Shown here piece after piece: positions 1 through 6,873 of a DNA stretch of 9,146 bases (its first letter is position 1; every line of letters begins with the position of its first letter). The notes under the pieces were generated by a model that was given only the letters and a program-made list of their open reading frames with translations, was not told the origin of the DNA and did no database searches. The stretch is from Lachnospiraceae bacterium UBA3632. Lineage in GTDB: Bacteria; Bacillota; Clostridia; Lachnospirales; Lachnospiraceae. Location of the stretch: positions 14,613 to 23,758 of the forward strand of contig DFKZ01000072.1 in assembly GCA_002373975.1 (NCBI GenBank), in the 5' to 3' direction. The position numbers were made by a program, and so were the translations under genes.

Positions 1-1524
1 CATCTGGATAGCTGTGATACCGTCTGTGGTACCTGTTACCTTGAAGTCCATATCTCCGAAAAAGTCCTCAAGGCCCTGGATATCTGTAAGGAGAACGAAA
101 TCGTCATCGGTATCTCCGGTAACAAGTCCGCAGCTGATTCCGGCTACCATCTTCTTGATGGGAACACCTGCTGCCATAAGTGACATACATGATGCACATG
201 TGGAAGCCATTGATGTGGATCCGTTGGATTCGAAAGTCTCGGATACGGCACGGATAGCATAAGGGAACTCTTCAACGCTGGGAAGAACGGGGATAAGGGC
301 ACGCTCTGCAAGAGCTCCGTGTCCGATCTCACGACGTCCCGGTCCGCGGCTGGGCTTTGTCTCGCCTACGGAGTATGAAGGGAAATTGTAATGATGGATG
401 TATCTCTTCTCGGTAACGTTGTCGTCAAGTCCGTCAACCTTCTGCATCTCGGAGAGAGGTGCAAGAGTTACAACGTCACAGATCTGAGTCTGTCCACGAG
501 TAAACATTGAAGAACCGTGAACTCTGGGAATGATATCAACCTCAGCAGCGAGAGGACGGATCTGGGTGATCTCTCTTCCGTCGGGACGCTTGTGATCTTT
601 GAGGATCATCTTGCGGACGGTCTTCTTCTCGTACTGATAAATAGCCTCACCGAGGATCGCAAGCCACTCTTCTTTGTCTGCAAATGCTTCCTCGAGCTTA
701 GCGGTGATGTTTCTGATGTTCTCTTCACGAACCTGCTTCTCATCGGTAAATACCGCTACTTCCATCTCTGAAGGAGGAACGATCTCCTTGATGGCCTCGA
801 AAAGCTCTGTGGGAACTGCGCAGCTTGTGTACTCATGCTTTTTCTTTCCGCACTCTGCTACGATCTTGTCGATGAAAGCGATGATAGTCTGGTTAACATC
901 ATGAGCCTTGTAGATAGCCTCGATCATCTTGGCTTCGGGGATCTCGTTGGCTCCGGCCTCGATCATGATAACCTTCTGCTTGGTGGATGCAACGGTAAGC
1001 TTAAGATCTCCGCTTGCCCACTGCTCCTGAGAAGGGTTGATAATGAATTCGCCGTTTATCATTCCCACCTGAGTCATCGCGCAAGGTCCGTCAAAGGGGA
1101 TGTCTGAGATGCAGGTGGAGATAGATGCGCCGAGCATAGCTACAAGCTCGGGGCGGTTATCGGGATCAACGCTCATTACCATCGTGTTGAGGGTAACATC
1201 ATTGCGGTAATCCTTAGGGAAAAGAGGACGCATGGGGCGGTCGATAACACGGCTTGTAAGGATCGCATTCTCGCTAGCCTTTCCCTCTCTCTTGTTGAAG
1301 CCTCCGGGAATCTTTCCAACGGCATACATCTTTTCCTCATACTCTACTGAGAGAGGGAAAAAGTCTATTCCGTCACGGGGCTTTTCTGATGCCGTAGCGG
1401 TACAGAGAACGGTGGTATCGCCGTAGTGCATGAATGCACATCCGTTCGCCTGCTTGCCCACACGGTCGATATCGACCTTGAGGGTACGTCCGGCAAGTTC
1501 CATTTCGTAAGTCTTGTAAGACAT
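1..1524 (-). CDS. pnp: Polyribonucleotide nucleotidyltransferase (PNPase), C-terminus cut by window edge
   Basis: Phosphorolytic 3'-5' exoribonuclease that degrades mRNA to nucleoside diphosphates and acts in the cytoplasm as a trimer. The minus-strand frame is open from the ATG at 1522-1524 to the window edge and gives 508 residues, against about 700 for the family. Visible are the first RNase PH core (about residues 1-145, with KIPGGFNKREG at 71-81 and SRVIDRPMRPLFP at 91-103), the helical middle domain (about 147-230) and most of the second, catalytic RNase PH core. The latter has FTRGQTQ at 341-347, RGPGRREIGHG at 393-403, the phosphate-binding SNGSTSMAS at 433-441 and the GDMDFKVTG metal-site segment at 490-498. 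The C-terminal KH and S1 RNA-binding domains lie outside the window. The start is supported by AGGAG six to seven bases upstream. It follows rpsO, the usual bacterial order. The leader carries its own promoter and a long hairpin. Confidence 0.97.
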   Translation of the reverse strand, partial: MSYKTYEMELAGRTLKVDIDRVGKQANGCAFMHYGDTTVLCTATASEKPRDGIDFFPLSVEYEEKMYAVGKIPGGFNKREGKASENAILTSRVIDRPMRPLFPKDYRNDVTLNTMVMSVDPDNRPELVAMLGASISTCISDIPFDGPCAMTQVGMINGEFIINPSQEQWASGDLKLTVASTKQKVIMIEAGANEIPEAKMIEAIYKAHDVNQTIIAFIDKIVAECGKKKHEYTSCAVPTELFEAIKEIVPPSEMEVAVFTDEKQVREENIRNITAKLEEAFADKEEWLAILGEAIYQYEKKTVRKMILKDHKRPDGREITQIRPLAAEVDIIPRVHGSSMFTRGQTQICDVVTLAPLSEMQKVDGLDDNVTEKRYIHHYNFPSYSVGETKPSRGPGRREIGHGALAERALIPVLPSVEEFPYAIRAVSETFESNGSTSMASTCASCMSLMAAGVPIKKMVAGISCGLVTGDTDDDFVLLTDIQGLEDFFGDMDFKVTGTTDGITAIQM

Positions 1525-1536
1525 ACTGCTCCTTTC

Positions 1537-1551
1537 TGCTGCTTTGCAGCA
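1537..1551 (-). promoter_or_regulatory. Small hairpin just upstream of the pnp ribosome binding site
   Basis: On the minus strand TGCTGC, loop AAA, GCAGCA forms a perfect 6-bp stem ending about three bases before the AGAAAGGAG ribosome site of pnp. It leaves the Shine-Dalgarno free. It could position the ribosome or stop decay from entering the start region, but that role is inferred only from location. Confidence 0.45.
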
Positions 1552-1566
1552 TATAAAATGTATATC

Positions 1567-1658
1567 GGAGCGGAAGACTGCCGAAACTACTGAAAACAGC
1601 GGATCAAAGTTCAGATAAATGCTGCGGTTTTCAGCGGTCTCGGAAATGACTTCCGCCC
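1567..1658 (-). promoter_or_regulatory. Long imperfect hairpin in the pnp 5' leader
   Basis: Read on the minus strand, the outer arm GGGCGGAAG (1658 to 1650) pairs with CTTCCGCTC (1576 to 1568) over 9 bp with one G-U. Inside it CCGA pairs with TCGG, and then CTGAAAAC pairs perfectly with GTTTTCAG, extended by AGC/GCT across a three-base bulge. The terminal loop is about 20 bases. The stem begins roughly ten bases after the predicted transcript start. In Escherichia coli a comparable leader stem-loop of pnp is cut by RNase III and then removed by PNPase, giving autoregulation. That this hairpin does the same is inference; the pairing itself is read directly. Confidence 0.6.
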
Positions 1659-1674
1659 AAGTTACCGATTTATG

Positions 1675-1703
1675 ATTATATCATATTTTACGAAGATTTC
1701 CAA
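1675..1703 (-). promoter_or_regulatory. Sigma-A-type promoter of pnp
   Basis: On the minus strand a TTGGAA -35 box (plus 1698-1703) is followed by exactly 17 bases and a perfect TATAAT -10 box (plus 1675-1680). Transcription would start near 1668, giving a leader of about 140 bases that contains the long hairpin. pnp can therefore be expressed independently of rpsO read-through. Confidence 0.75.
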
Positions 1704-1723
1704 GCATTATTGTATATACAGCT

Positions 1724-1754
1724 TGCCACAGTATTTTAAATACGGCCTGCGGCA
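1724..1754 (-). other. Second hairpin in the rpsO-pnp gap
   Basis: On the minus strand TGCCGCAG pairs with CTGTGGCA over 8 bp with one G-U, enclosing a partly self-complementary GTATTTAAAATAC core. No T-run follows, so it is not a classical terminator. It lies between the rpsO terminator and the pnp promoter. It would only be transcribed in rpsO read-through RNA, where it might serve as a processing site or a 3' end stabiliser. Confidence 0.4.
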
Positions 1755-1774
1755 GTGCAAAGGATCTCTTGCGG

Positions 1775-1808
1775 CATAACAATAGCGGAGCCACCTGTGT
1801 GACCCCGC
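1775..1808 (-). terminator. Terminator of rpsO
   Basis: Fourteen bases after the rpsO stop, the minus strand has GCGGGGTCAC, loop ACAG, GTGGCTCCGC: a continuous 10-bp stem with two G-U pairs. It is followed by an imperfect U-run (TATTGTTAT). The stem is strong and the tail weak, so partial read-through into pnp is plausible. Confidence 0.7.
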
Positions 1809-1822
1809 CATGATGATTGCAA

Positions 1823-2089
1823 TTATTTACGAAGACCAAGCTTCTCGATAAGAGCACGATATCTCTCGATATCCTTCTTCTGAAGATAACTTAAGAGTCC
1901 TCTTCTCTGACCGATCATCTTAAGCATTCCGCGACGTGAGTGATGATCCTTGGGATTCTCCTTAAGGTGCTCGGTGAGCTCCTTGATCCTTGCGGTAAGA
2001 ACTGCTACCTGTACCTCAGGTGAACCTGTGTCGCCGGGAGTTCTTGCAAACTCGTTCATGATCGCTGTCTTTTTCTCTTTGGTAATCAT
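1823..2089 (-). CDS. rpsO: 30S ribosomal protein S15
   Basis: Primary 16S rRNA-binding protein that helps build the central platform of the small ribosomal subunit. At 88 residues it has the standard family length. Hallmarks are visible throughout: the N-terminal FARTPGDTGSPEVQVAVLTARI (residues 14 onward), LKENPKDHHSRRGMLKMIGQRR in the central rRNA-contacting region, and the C-terminal LLSYLQKKDIERYRALIEKLGLRK. The ATG is preceded by GGAGG nine to ten bases upstream. The gene has its own promoter, a leader that may bind S15, and a hairpin terminator, and it lies directly upstream of pnp as in many bacteria. Confidence 0.98.
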   Translation of the reverse strand: MITKEKKTAIMNEFARTPGDTGSPEVQVAVLTARIKELTEHLKENPKDHHSRRGMLKMIGQRRGLLSYLQKKDIERYRALIEKLGLRK

Positions 2090-2106
2090 TTCTTTTTCCT
2101 CCTATA

Positions 2107-2151
2107 GAAACTTTAGTTAACCGCCATTCGCTAAGATAAGGTTGGAGTTTC
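2107..2151 (-). promoter_or_regulatory. Structured leader of rpsO, candidate S15 autoregulatory site
   Basis: The predicted rpsO leader is about 90 bases. On the minus strand GAAACT (2151 to 2146) pairs perfectly with AGTTTC (2112 to 2107), and inside it AACC can pair with GGTT, or TTAG with CTAA. This makes a branched or alternative structure that ends immediately before the ribosome site. S15 is known to repress its own translation through structured leaders in several phyla. Assigning that function here is inference, and no known S15-leader family was matched. Confidence 0.4.
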
Positions 2152-2185
2152 CTGTATCCGAGTGAAGGCTGAACACACAATCGGT

Positions 2186-2214
2186 ATATTACCATAAGCG
2201 ACCGGGATTGTAAA
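2186..2214 (-). promoter_or_regulatory. Sigma-A-type promoter of rpsO
   Basis: On the minus strand TTTACA (plus 2209-2214), a 17-base spacer, then TAATAT (plus 2186-2191). It lies in the gap between the lipoprotein stop and rpsO, and predicts a start near 2180. No clear terminator is seen between the lipoprotein gene and this promoter, so read-through from upstream cannot be excluded. Confidence 0.7.
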
Positions 2215-2264
2215 CACTTTTTTTCTATTTACAGCAATGCTTTCTATCTTATCAGGTTATGGCC

Positions 2265-3695
2265 TTAGTTATCATTCTTACTTGTCATGTCGATGGTGTA
2301 GGTTACGGTCTTGTCGGGAGTCGTACTCATGAAGTTATCAAGGGTAAGTCCGCTGTTTTCTACATCATCAACACAGTACTGATACCTGGTAATAACTGCC
2401 TCTTCAGGACCGAATTCGTATACCTGGAAGATGACTAAGTTTTGGGATGACGAACGTGTAAGTGTGTATATCTTCAAGCCATCAACTTTAACCATATTCA
2501 TGTCGCTTACCTTGTAGTCGGGGCTGTTGAAATCAAAAGCCAGTCTGCCCCGGTCGAATTTAATATCAATCCAGACATCCTTGTTGTCCGTACTGTAATG
2601 TTTGCCGTAAACCTTGTTGTAGTAAACAATGTCATCAAGGCTAAGGTTGAAAAGGTCTGTTGAAACAGGCTTACTGAGGTAGTAATACCAAATATACGGG
2701 AGGCCGGTGAAAGGGTTCTTACCTTTTATGTCTGTGTATATGTAGTTTACGCCTGTGTACATCGTGCGGTAAATCAAGTCAAGCTTTGTCCAAGAGTAAG
2801 CCTGAGTGACGTAAACGATGTTTTCCGAAATCGCATAGTCATAATACGAATTACCGTAAAGACCGGAAGATAGGACCGAGTACAATTTCGATGCATCTTC
2901 GCTATTTTCAAATACAACCTTCCGTTTATTATTTCTCGCTTCCCCGTTCTCGTCGAATGAGTAAATGGTGTACAATTCGCAAGGGAAATTAGTGTAAGTC
3001 TTCAACACGTCGCTAATATAGGAGTCCTCTTCATACTCGATGATGTAATCGTCAGTATCCGGATAGAAATACTGCGAATCGTCGGGGTCCTTGCGATCGA
3101 GAATCCCGTAGTGGTCACTGTCGTCATATCCGGCGGGTGCTTCCTTCCAGTTACCGGTGAACCTATAAAAATAATAAGAACCCGACCTGCCGTTCCCATT
3201 CAGATCCCCATAAAAGGTGATCAGAGAGCTACCATCATACCTTCTAATAGTGTAATCGAATCTCACATCATCGGAGATAACGGTTGCAGAAGTAAGCGAG
3301 CCGTCGTTGTAATACACCTGCTCCTCTTTACCGGAGTAATCCTTTACGTTTCCGTCGTAATAGAGATGAAAGGCGACCCCGTCTTTTGAAGGCTCAACAA
3401 CGAGCTTTTCCACACCGCTATAGCGTTCGGAGGGAAGCCATGTGCCATCCCAGTCGGCCTCGTAGTTCTTCGACCGGTTTCCAGGTGAGGGATCGTCCTG
3501 GGTCTGGTCGGACACTGCCTCGATCACATCATTATTATTTTCGTCTCTTCCCTCGTCACCCCTGTCGTCAGCTTTCTCTTGGGCTTCACCGTCATGCTTG
3601 CCGTTGTTGACGGGGCCGGCATTACCGCCGCATGCGGTGAGCCCGAAGATCATTGAGATTACGATAAGTACTGATAAGAATCTCTTAAGTTTCAT
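2265..3695 (-). CDS. Large secreted lipoprotein of unknown function
   Basis: 476 residues. The N-terminus is a lipoprotein signal: MKLKRF, a hydrophobic stretch (7-18) and the lipobox LTAC with Cys22 as the predicted lipidated residue, so the protein should be anchored on the outer face of the membrane. Residues 25-78 form an acidic, Asn/Gly-rich, low-complexity linker. A beta-rich segment follows (about 80-183: WDGTWLP, then alternating Tyr/Val strands, ending SGSYYFYRFTGNW) that could be a small lipocalin-like barrel; this is only an impression. The rest (about 215-476) is Tyr- and Asp-rich and unrecognised. AAAGGA lies about nine bases before the ATG. Only 38 bases separate it from the membrane-protein gene upstream, with no promoter between, so it is probably co-transcribed from the ECF-type promoter at 4278-4311. 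I know of no function; a ligand- or surface-stress-related role is inference from context. Confidence 0.85.
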   Translation of the reverse strand: MKLKRFLSVLIVISMIFGLTACGGNAGPVNNGKHDGEAQEKADDRGDEGRDENNNDVIEAVSDQTQDDPSPGNRSKNYEADWDGTWLPSERYSGVEKLVVEPSKDGVAFHLYYDGNVKDYSGKEEQVYYNDGSLTSATVISDDVRFDYTIRRYDGSSLITFYGDLNGNGRSGSYYFYRFTGNWKEAPAGYDDSDHYGILDRKDPDDSQYFYPDTDDYIIEYEEDSYISDVLKTYTNFPCELYTIYSFDENGEARNNKRKVVFENSEDASKLYSVLSSGLYGNSYYDYAISENIVYVTQAYSWTKLDLIYRTMYTGVNYIYTDIKGKNPFTGLPYIWYYYLSKPVSTDLFNLSLDDIVYYNKVYGKHYSTDNKDVWIDIKFDRGRLAFDFNSPDYKVSDMNMVKVDGLKIYTLTRSSSQNLVIFQVYEFGPEEAVITRYQYCVDDVENSGLTLDNFMSTTPDKTVTYTIDMTSKNDN

Positions 3696-3733
3696 GATTA
3701 TTTTCCTTTTCTGTTTTCGCTATGGGCGGATCA

Positions 3734-4231
3734 TTAATAGTTTAAGCCGTTCATGAGAGAATCAAAATCCATATTGCTTGTTGCGCAACTAAGACCATAA
3801 GCGCATCCTGCAAAGGCGATCATGATAAGAATACTGAACGCTAAGGATGCTGCGCCCACGATTATTCCTGCTTTCGCAAGTTTCTTGCCAATCTCAATCT
3901 TATTGGTGATAACTGTAGCCTGCTCATGAACCTTCTTATAAATCGTAAAGGTCACAATACCAAATATGATCGCGGTAATGCAGCAGGCGACCGCCCATAT
4001 GATTCCGAATGCCGGGATCCAACAGAGCATAACACCAAAAACGCCTGCAATAAGTGCTGTTATTCCCATTATAAGTCCGGTTATTTCCTTGCCGGGGCTC
4101 GTTGTTCCCTTCGGCTGGCTGTAATTATATGACTGCTGCTGATAAACCGGCTGGGTGTACACCTGCTGCTGATCCGGCTGAACCTGAGATGTTTCCTGTG
4201 ACTGATTAGAATAAGTGTTGTTGTTTTCCAT
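3734..4231 (-). CDS. Small Gln/Tyr-rich multi-pass membrane protein (DUF4190-like)
   Basis: 165 residues from the ATG at 4229-4231. An in-frame extension reaches 4303, but AGGAG lies seven bases before this ATG and the extension would run through the predicted promoter start, so the shorter form is chosen. Residues 1-46 are hydrophilic, rich in Gln, Tyr, Ser and Pro (QPDQQQVYTQPVYQQQ). Hydrophobic segments follow at about 50-70, 74-98 and 118-146, separated by a charged loop (YKKVHEQATVITNKIEIGKK). The short tail is acidic. This layout resembles DUF4190-type proteins, which often have a Pro/Gln-rich N-tail and a few helices; the match is by eye. It is the first gene after one of the two matched ECF-type promoters and precedes the lipoprotein gene, so it is a likely direct target of the sigma fusion. 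Confidence 0.85.
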   Translation of the reverse strand: MENNNTYSNQSQETSQVQPDQQQVYTQPVYQQQSYNYSQPKGTTSPGKEITGLIMGITALIAGVFGVMLCWIPAFGIIWAVACCITAIIFGIVTFTIYKKVHEQATVITNKIEIGKKLAKAGIIVGAASLAFSILIMIAFAGCAYGLSCATSNMDFDSLMNGLNY

Positions 4232-4277
4232 TTTGTTTCTCCTTTTTATCTTTTTTAAAGTATTTTTTTGTTCTGAT

Positions 4278-4311
4278 ACTATTAATACGAATGAGAATTG
4301 CAAAAGGTTTT
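4278..4311 (-). promoter_or_regulatory. ECF-type promoter of the membrane protein-lipoprotein operon
   Basis: On the minus strand AAAACC (plus 4306-4311), exactly 16 bases, then CGTATTAATAGT (plus 4278-4289), with an A/T-rich tract upstream. The same two boxes with the same spacing occur upstream of the sigma-fusion gene. An AACC -35 and a CGT-starting -10 are typical of ECF sigma promoters. Transcription would begin near 4270, giving a leader of about 40 bases. Confidence 0.75.
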
Positions 4312-4339
4312 AAAAAATTAAAAAATTTTTTAAAACCTT
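4304..4339 (-). terminator. Perfect A/T-rich inverted repeat after the sigma-fusion gene
   Basis: Arms of 16 bases (AAGGTTTTAAAAAATT and AATTTTTTAAAACCTT) around a four-base loop match perfectly and start 13 bases after the sigma-fusion stop. It is probably the terminator of that gene, although the stem has only two G-C pairs at its base. One arm contains the AAAACC -35 box of the next promoter, so the same bases may serve as terminator and promoter. Confidence 0.5.
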
Positions 4340-4351
4340 CATTAAATGTAG

Positions 4352-6787
4352 TCACCTGTTTATGTATAAAGCGGGACGCACACCAACCAAGTCAGATTGG
4401 TTGTGTAGGCCTGTTGCCGTAAAGCAGTTCGCACCAGCTTTGCCATTAAAATCGACAATGCACTCATCGGCACCAGCATAGCCGCGAGTCCGAAGCCACC
4501 AACAAGATCCTATTTTCCCTATGCAGGAAGCACTGTATCCCTGCTTTAAAAGTGCTTCATATATTGTTTCATCCGTATAATGTACATTACTTATTGACCA
4601 TCTAAATACTCCTCTTAATATCGCATACTCAGTTGCAGGAATGATAAGCTGCTCACTATATCCTAGCTCAGTTTCCGGATAATATGTATTAAAGTCGTAG
4701 TACTTTAAGATTTCAGATACGCTGAGTGCAAAGATCTTATCGCTCGTATTATTTCCACCGGGTGTCCCAAATCTCTGATTATCCTCATTAATTATCGTAA
4801 CAGTATTGATGTTTTTCTTCTGCTCATCATCAAAGGCTGTATTATAAAAATCATTATTCATCCAGCTTCTAAGGCTGCAAGTCTCCCATGTCAAGTTATC
4901 CCATTGATCCCACCATGCCTGATCTGGATACTCTTCATAATCCGTACAATACAAACTTCCTTCGGCTAAATGATATTGAACACAATCGAGAACATAGCGA
5001 CTTACAAGCAGTGTCCCGTTCTCATTCTCATCAAGGATTTCCCATTCTATGGGCTCAGGTCCGTTGGATTCATCTCCGTCCTGCTCATATGTTCCAAAGA
5101 CATAGTATCCTTCATCATTTATATATCCCTTGGGTGTGTTTTCTTCTTCGACTGTCTTTTCTTCCTCCGCAATCGGTTCTTCCTGAATTTCAATTGAGCT
5201 GTTTATGTATAAAGCGGGACGCACACCGGTATGAGTATATTCTACCGTGGCAAGGGAGTTCGCTCCTCCTCTGCCAAATCGGCCGACAACGCACGCCTGG
5301 GAATAATCGGAGGGGGTTCTAAGCCACCAATCGGATCCTGTTTTCCCAATGCAAGAATCACTGTATCCATACTCTGGAAGTGACTCAATGTATCTATTAT
5401 CTGTCATTGTAGTATGAGATGCTCCCCTTGATATCGCATACTCAGTTGGGGGAATGATAAGCTGCTCACTATATCCTGTTAATGCCGTTATTATATCCCC
5501 ATTCTCTATATATGGATGACTTCTCGTATAATATGAATTAAAGTTGTAATACTTTAAGATTTCAGATACGCTGAGCGCAAAGATCTTATCGCTCGTATCG
5601 TTTCCCCCTAGAGTCCCCAATAGGGTATTACCCTCATTATCTATCGTAACTGTGTTGATACTTGCTTTCATCCCGTCATCAAAAGCAGTATTATAAAAAT
5701 CATTATTCAGCCAGCTTCTAAGGCTGCAGTTCTCCCACGTTACTTCCTCTCTGGTTTCATTATACTGAACACTGTCGAGCACATATCTGCTTATGAGAAG
5801 TGTTCCGTTCTCATTCTCATCAAGAATTTCCCATTCTATAGGCTCCGGTCCGTTGGATTCATCTCCGTCCTGCTCATACGTTCCAAAGACATAGTATCCT
5901 TCATCATTTATATAACCATTAGGAGTTTTTTCTACTAAATGATGAATGGCAAATCCGGCACCAGTAGTGGCAATTATGCCTGCACCTGCTATCGCAGCAA
6001 TTTTACCCGCTGCCACCGTTTTGGCCGCTGCGACACCCTTGGCCGCAGCTACCTTCCCGGCTGAAGTGCCGGCTTTAAGGGCTCCCGTGCCTGCCTTTGC
6101 CACCACAGCCGCTCCGCTCGAAACCGAAAGCGCACCGAGTGCTGCTTCAATCTGCGCGGCATAAGCGTTGTTTTTGAAATAAAGCACAAGGATTGCGGGA
6201 ATAACGGAGGCGATACATATCTTTATGCCGTTTTTCTTCTCATAATCCTTCGTCGCCTGCTCTACCTTTTTTCTGGAATAATTCAGCCTGCTCTTAACGG
6301 TATCCTCGGACACGTTCTGATATTCCGCTACCTGTTTAACGGAAAAGTCCTTGAAATAGAATAAAACTGTTGCTTCCTTCTGCTCATTCGGGAGCATTTC
6401 AACGATCCCATCGACGATCTGCAGCATTTCCTTGCGCACATACACGCTTTCAGGGAGTGAGCTTACGTCGGTGCTTTCTATCGTATCCACAAATTCGGTT
6501 TCTTCATCCGACATATCAGTAAAGTTCATCGGGCGCTTTTTGCCCAGAAAATCCTTGCAGGTATTTGCGATTATGGTGTTGAGCCAGGGCCCGAATTCCC
6601 TGTTTTCGTCAAACCTATCGATATTCTCCATCGCCTTCAGGAAGGCATCCTGGTACATATCCTCTGCATCCGTATCATTTTTGACGAACTGCTTTGCTAT
6701 AGAAAGTCCGGCTTTTCTGCATGATTCATAGAGTCTTCCGAATGCTTCGGGATCACCGTTTTTTGCGGAAATGATTAATTCCTTCAT
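4352..6787 (-). CDS. ECF sigma factor fused to membrane segment(s) and two tandem DUF6273-type domains
   Basis: 811 residues; GAGG lies seven bases before the ATG. Residues 1-85 hold sigma region 2 (DAEDMYQDAFLKAMENIDRF at 40-59, then FGPWLNTIIANTCKDF), and 128-178 hold region 4 with its helix-turn-helix (LPNEQKEATVLFYFKDFSV, then VSEDTVKSRLNYSRKKVEQ). Ordinary ECF factors end near here. A hydrophobic segment follows (about 189-206), then an Ala/Gly/Lys-rich low-complexity stretch (211-262) and a second apolar segment (about 262-283). Two related domains follow, at 291-529 and 554-810, joined by an acidic linker. Each has IEWEIL, SLRSWxNNDFYNTAFDD, TSDKIFALSVSEILKYY, a WWLRT segment and a terminal GVRPALYIN, which is the DUF6273 pattern as I recall it. 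The domains probably lie outside the cell as a sensor, although topology depends on whether one or both apolar segments span the membrane. No separate anti-sigma gene is adjacent. Its promoter matches that of the next operon, implying autoregulation. Confidence 0.9.
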   Translation of the reverse strand: MKELIISAKNGDPEAFGRLYESCRKAGLSIAKQFVKNDTDAEDMYQDAFLKAMENIDRFDENREFGPWLNTIIANTCKDFLGKKRPMNFTDMSDEETEFVDTIESTDVSSLPESVYVRKEMLQIVDGIVEMLPNEQKEATVLFYFKDFSVKQVAEYQNVSEDTVKSRLNYSRKKVEQATKDYEKKNGIKICIASVIPAILVLYFKNNAYAAQIEAALGALSVSSGAAVVAKAGTGALKAGTSAGKVAAAKGVAAAKTVAAGKIAAIAGAGIIATTGAGFAIHHLVEKTPNGYINDEGYYVFGTYEQDGDESNGPEPIEWEILDENENGTLLISRYVLDSVQYNETREEVTWENCSLRSWLNNDFYNTAFDDGMKASINTVTIDNEGNTLLGTLGGNDTSDKIFALSVSEILKYYNFNSYYTRSHPYIENGDIITALTGYSEQLIIPPTEYAISRGASHTTMTDNRYIESLPEYGYSDSCIGKTGSDWWLRTPSDYSQACVVGRFGRGGANSLATVEYTHTGVRPALYINSSIEIQEEPIAEEEKTVEEENTPKGYINDEGYYVFGTYEQDGDESNGPEPIEWEILDENENGTLLVSRYVLDCVQYHLAEGSLYCTDYEEYPDQAWWDQWDNLTWETCSLRSWMNNDFYNTAFDDEQKKNINTVTIINEDNQRFGTPGGNNTSDKIFALSVSEILKYYDFNTYYPETELGYSEQLIIPATEYAILRGVFRWSISNVHYTDETIYEALLKQGYSASCIGKIGSCWWLRTRGYAGADECIVDFNGKAGANCFTATGLHNQSDLVGVRPALYINR
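4358..5128 (-). repeat. Second DUF6273-type repeat unit inside the sigma fusion
   Basis: Codes for residues 554-810. Its first 52 residues differ from those of the first copy at only two positions (Val595 for Ile332, Cys602 for Ser339), and its last nine residues (GVRPALYIN) are identical. The middle is more diverged and carries an insert of roughly 20 residues rich in Trp, Tyr and acidic residues (about 607-631). It also has four or more cysteines absent from copy one. Confidence 0.85.
5201..5917 (-). repeat. First DUF6273-type repeat unit inside the sigma fusion
   Basis: Codes for residues 291-529. It is paired with the copy at 4358-5128. The DNA is also very similar at both ends of the unit, including a shared run covering GTTTATGTATAAAGCGGGAC at 4358 and 5201 on the plus strand. 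This indicates an internal tandem duplication followed by divergence of the middle. Confidence 0.85.
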
Positions 6788-6873
6788 TTATATACCTCAA
6801 CTTTTTTGCTTATTTCAATATACGCCCCTACGTTCCCCCATGTCAAACTCTGAGCGCCATTTCCGGTCCTGTT

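Noticed and set aside
14..1107. Several plus-strand open frames of 76-90 codons
   Set aside because: They are antisense to the clearly coding pnp frame and show no family resemblance or ribosome sites of their own.
3002..3610. Plus- and minus-strand open frames inside the lipoprotein gene
   Set aside because: They overlap a well-supported lipoprotein frame with signal peptide and ribosome site; no independent coding evidence.
4232..4303. N-terminal extension of the small membrane protein by 24 residues
   Set aside because: It would begin upstream of the predicted transcript start and is Lys/Asn-rich translated leader; the internal ATG has a proper AGGAG.
4888..5322. A 144-codon plus-strand open frame
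   Set aside because: It is antisense to the DUF6273 repeats of the sigma fusion, has an irregular composition and no recognisable domain.
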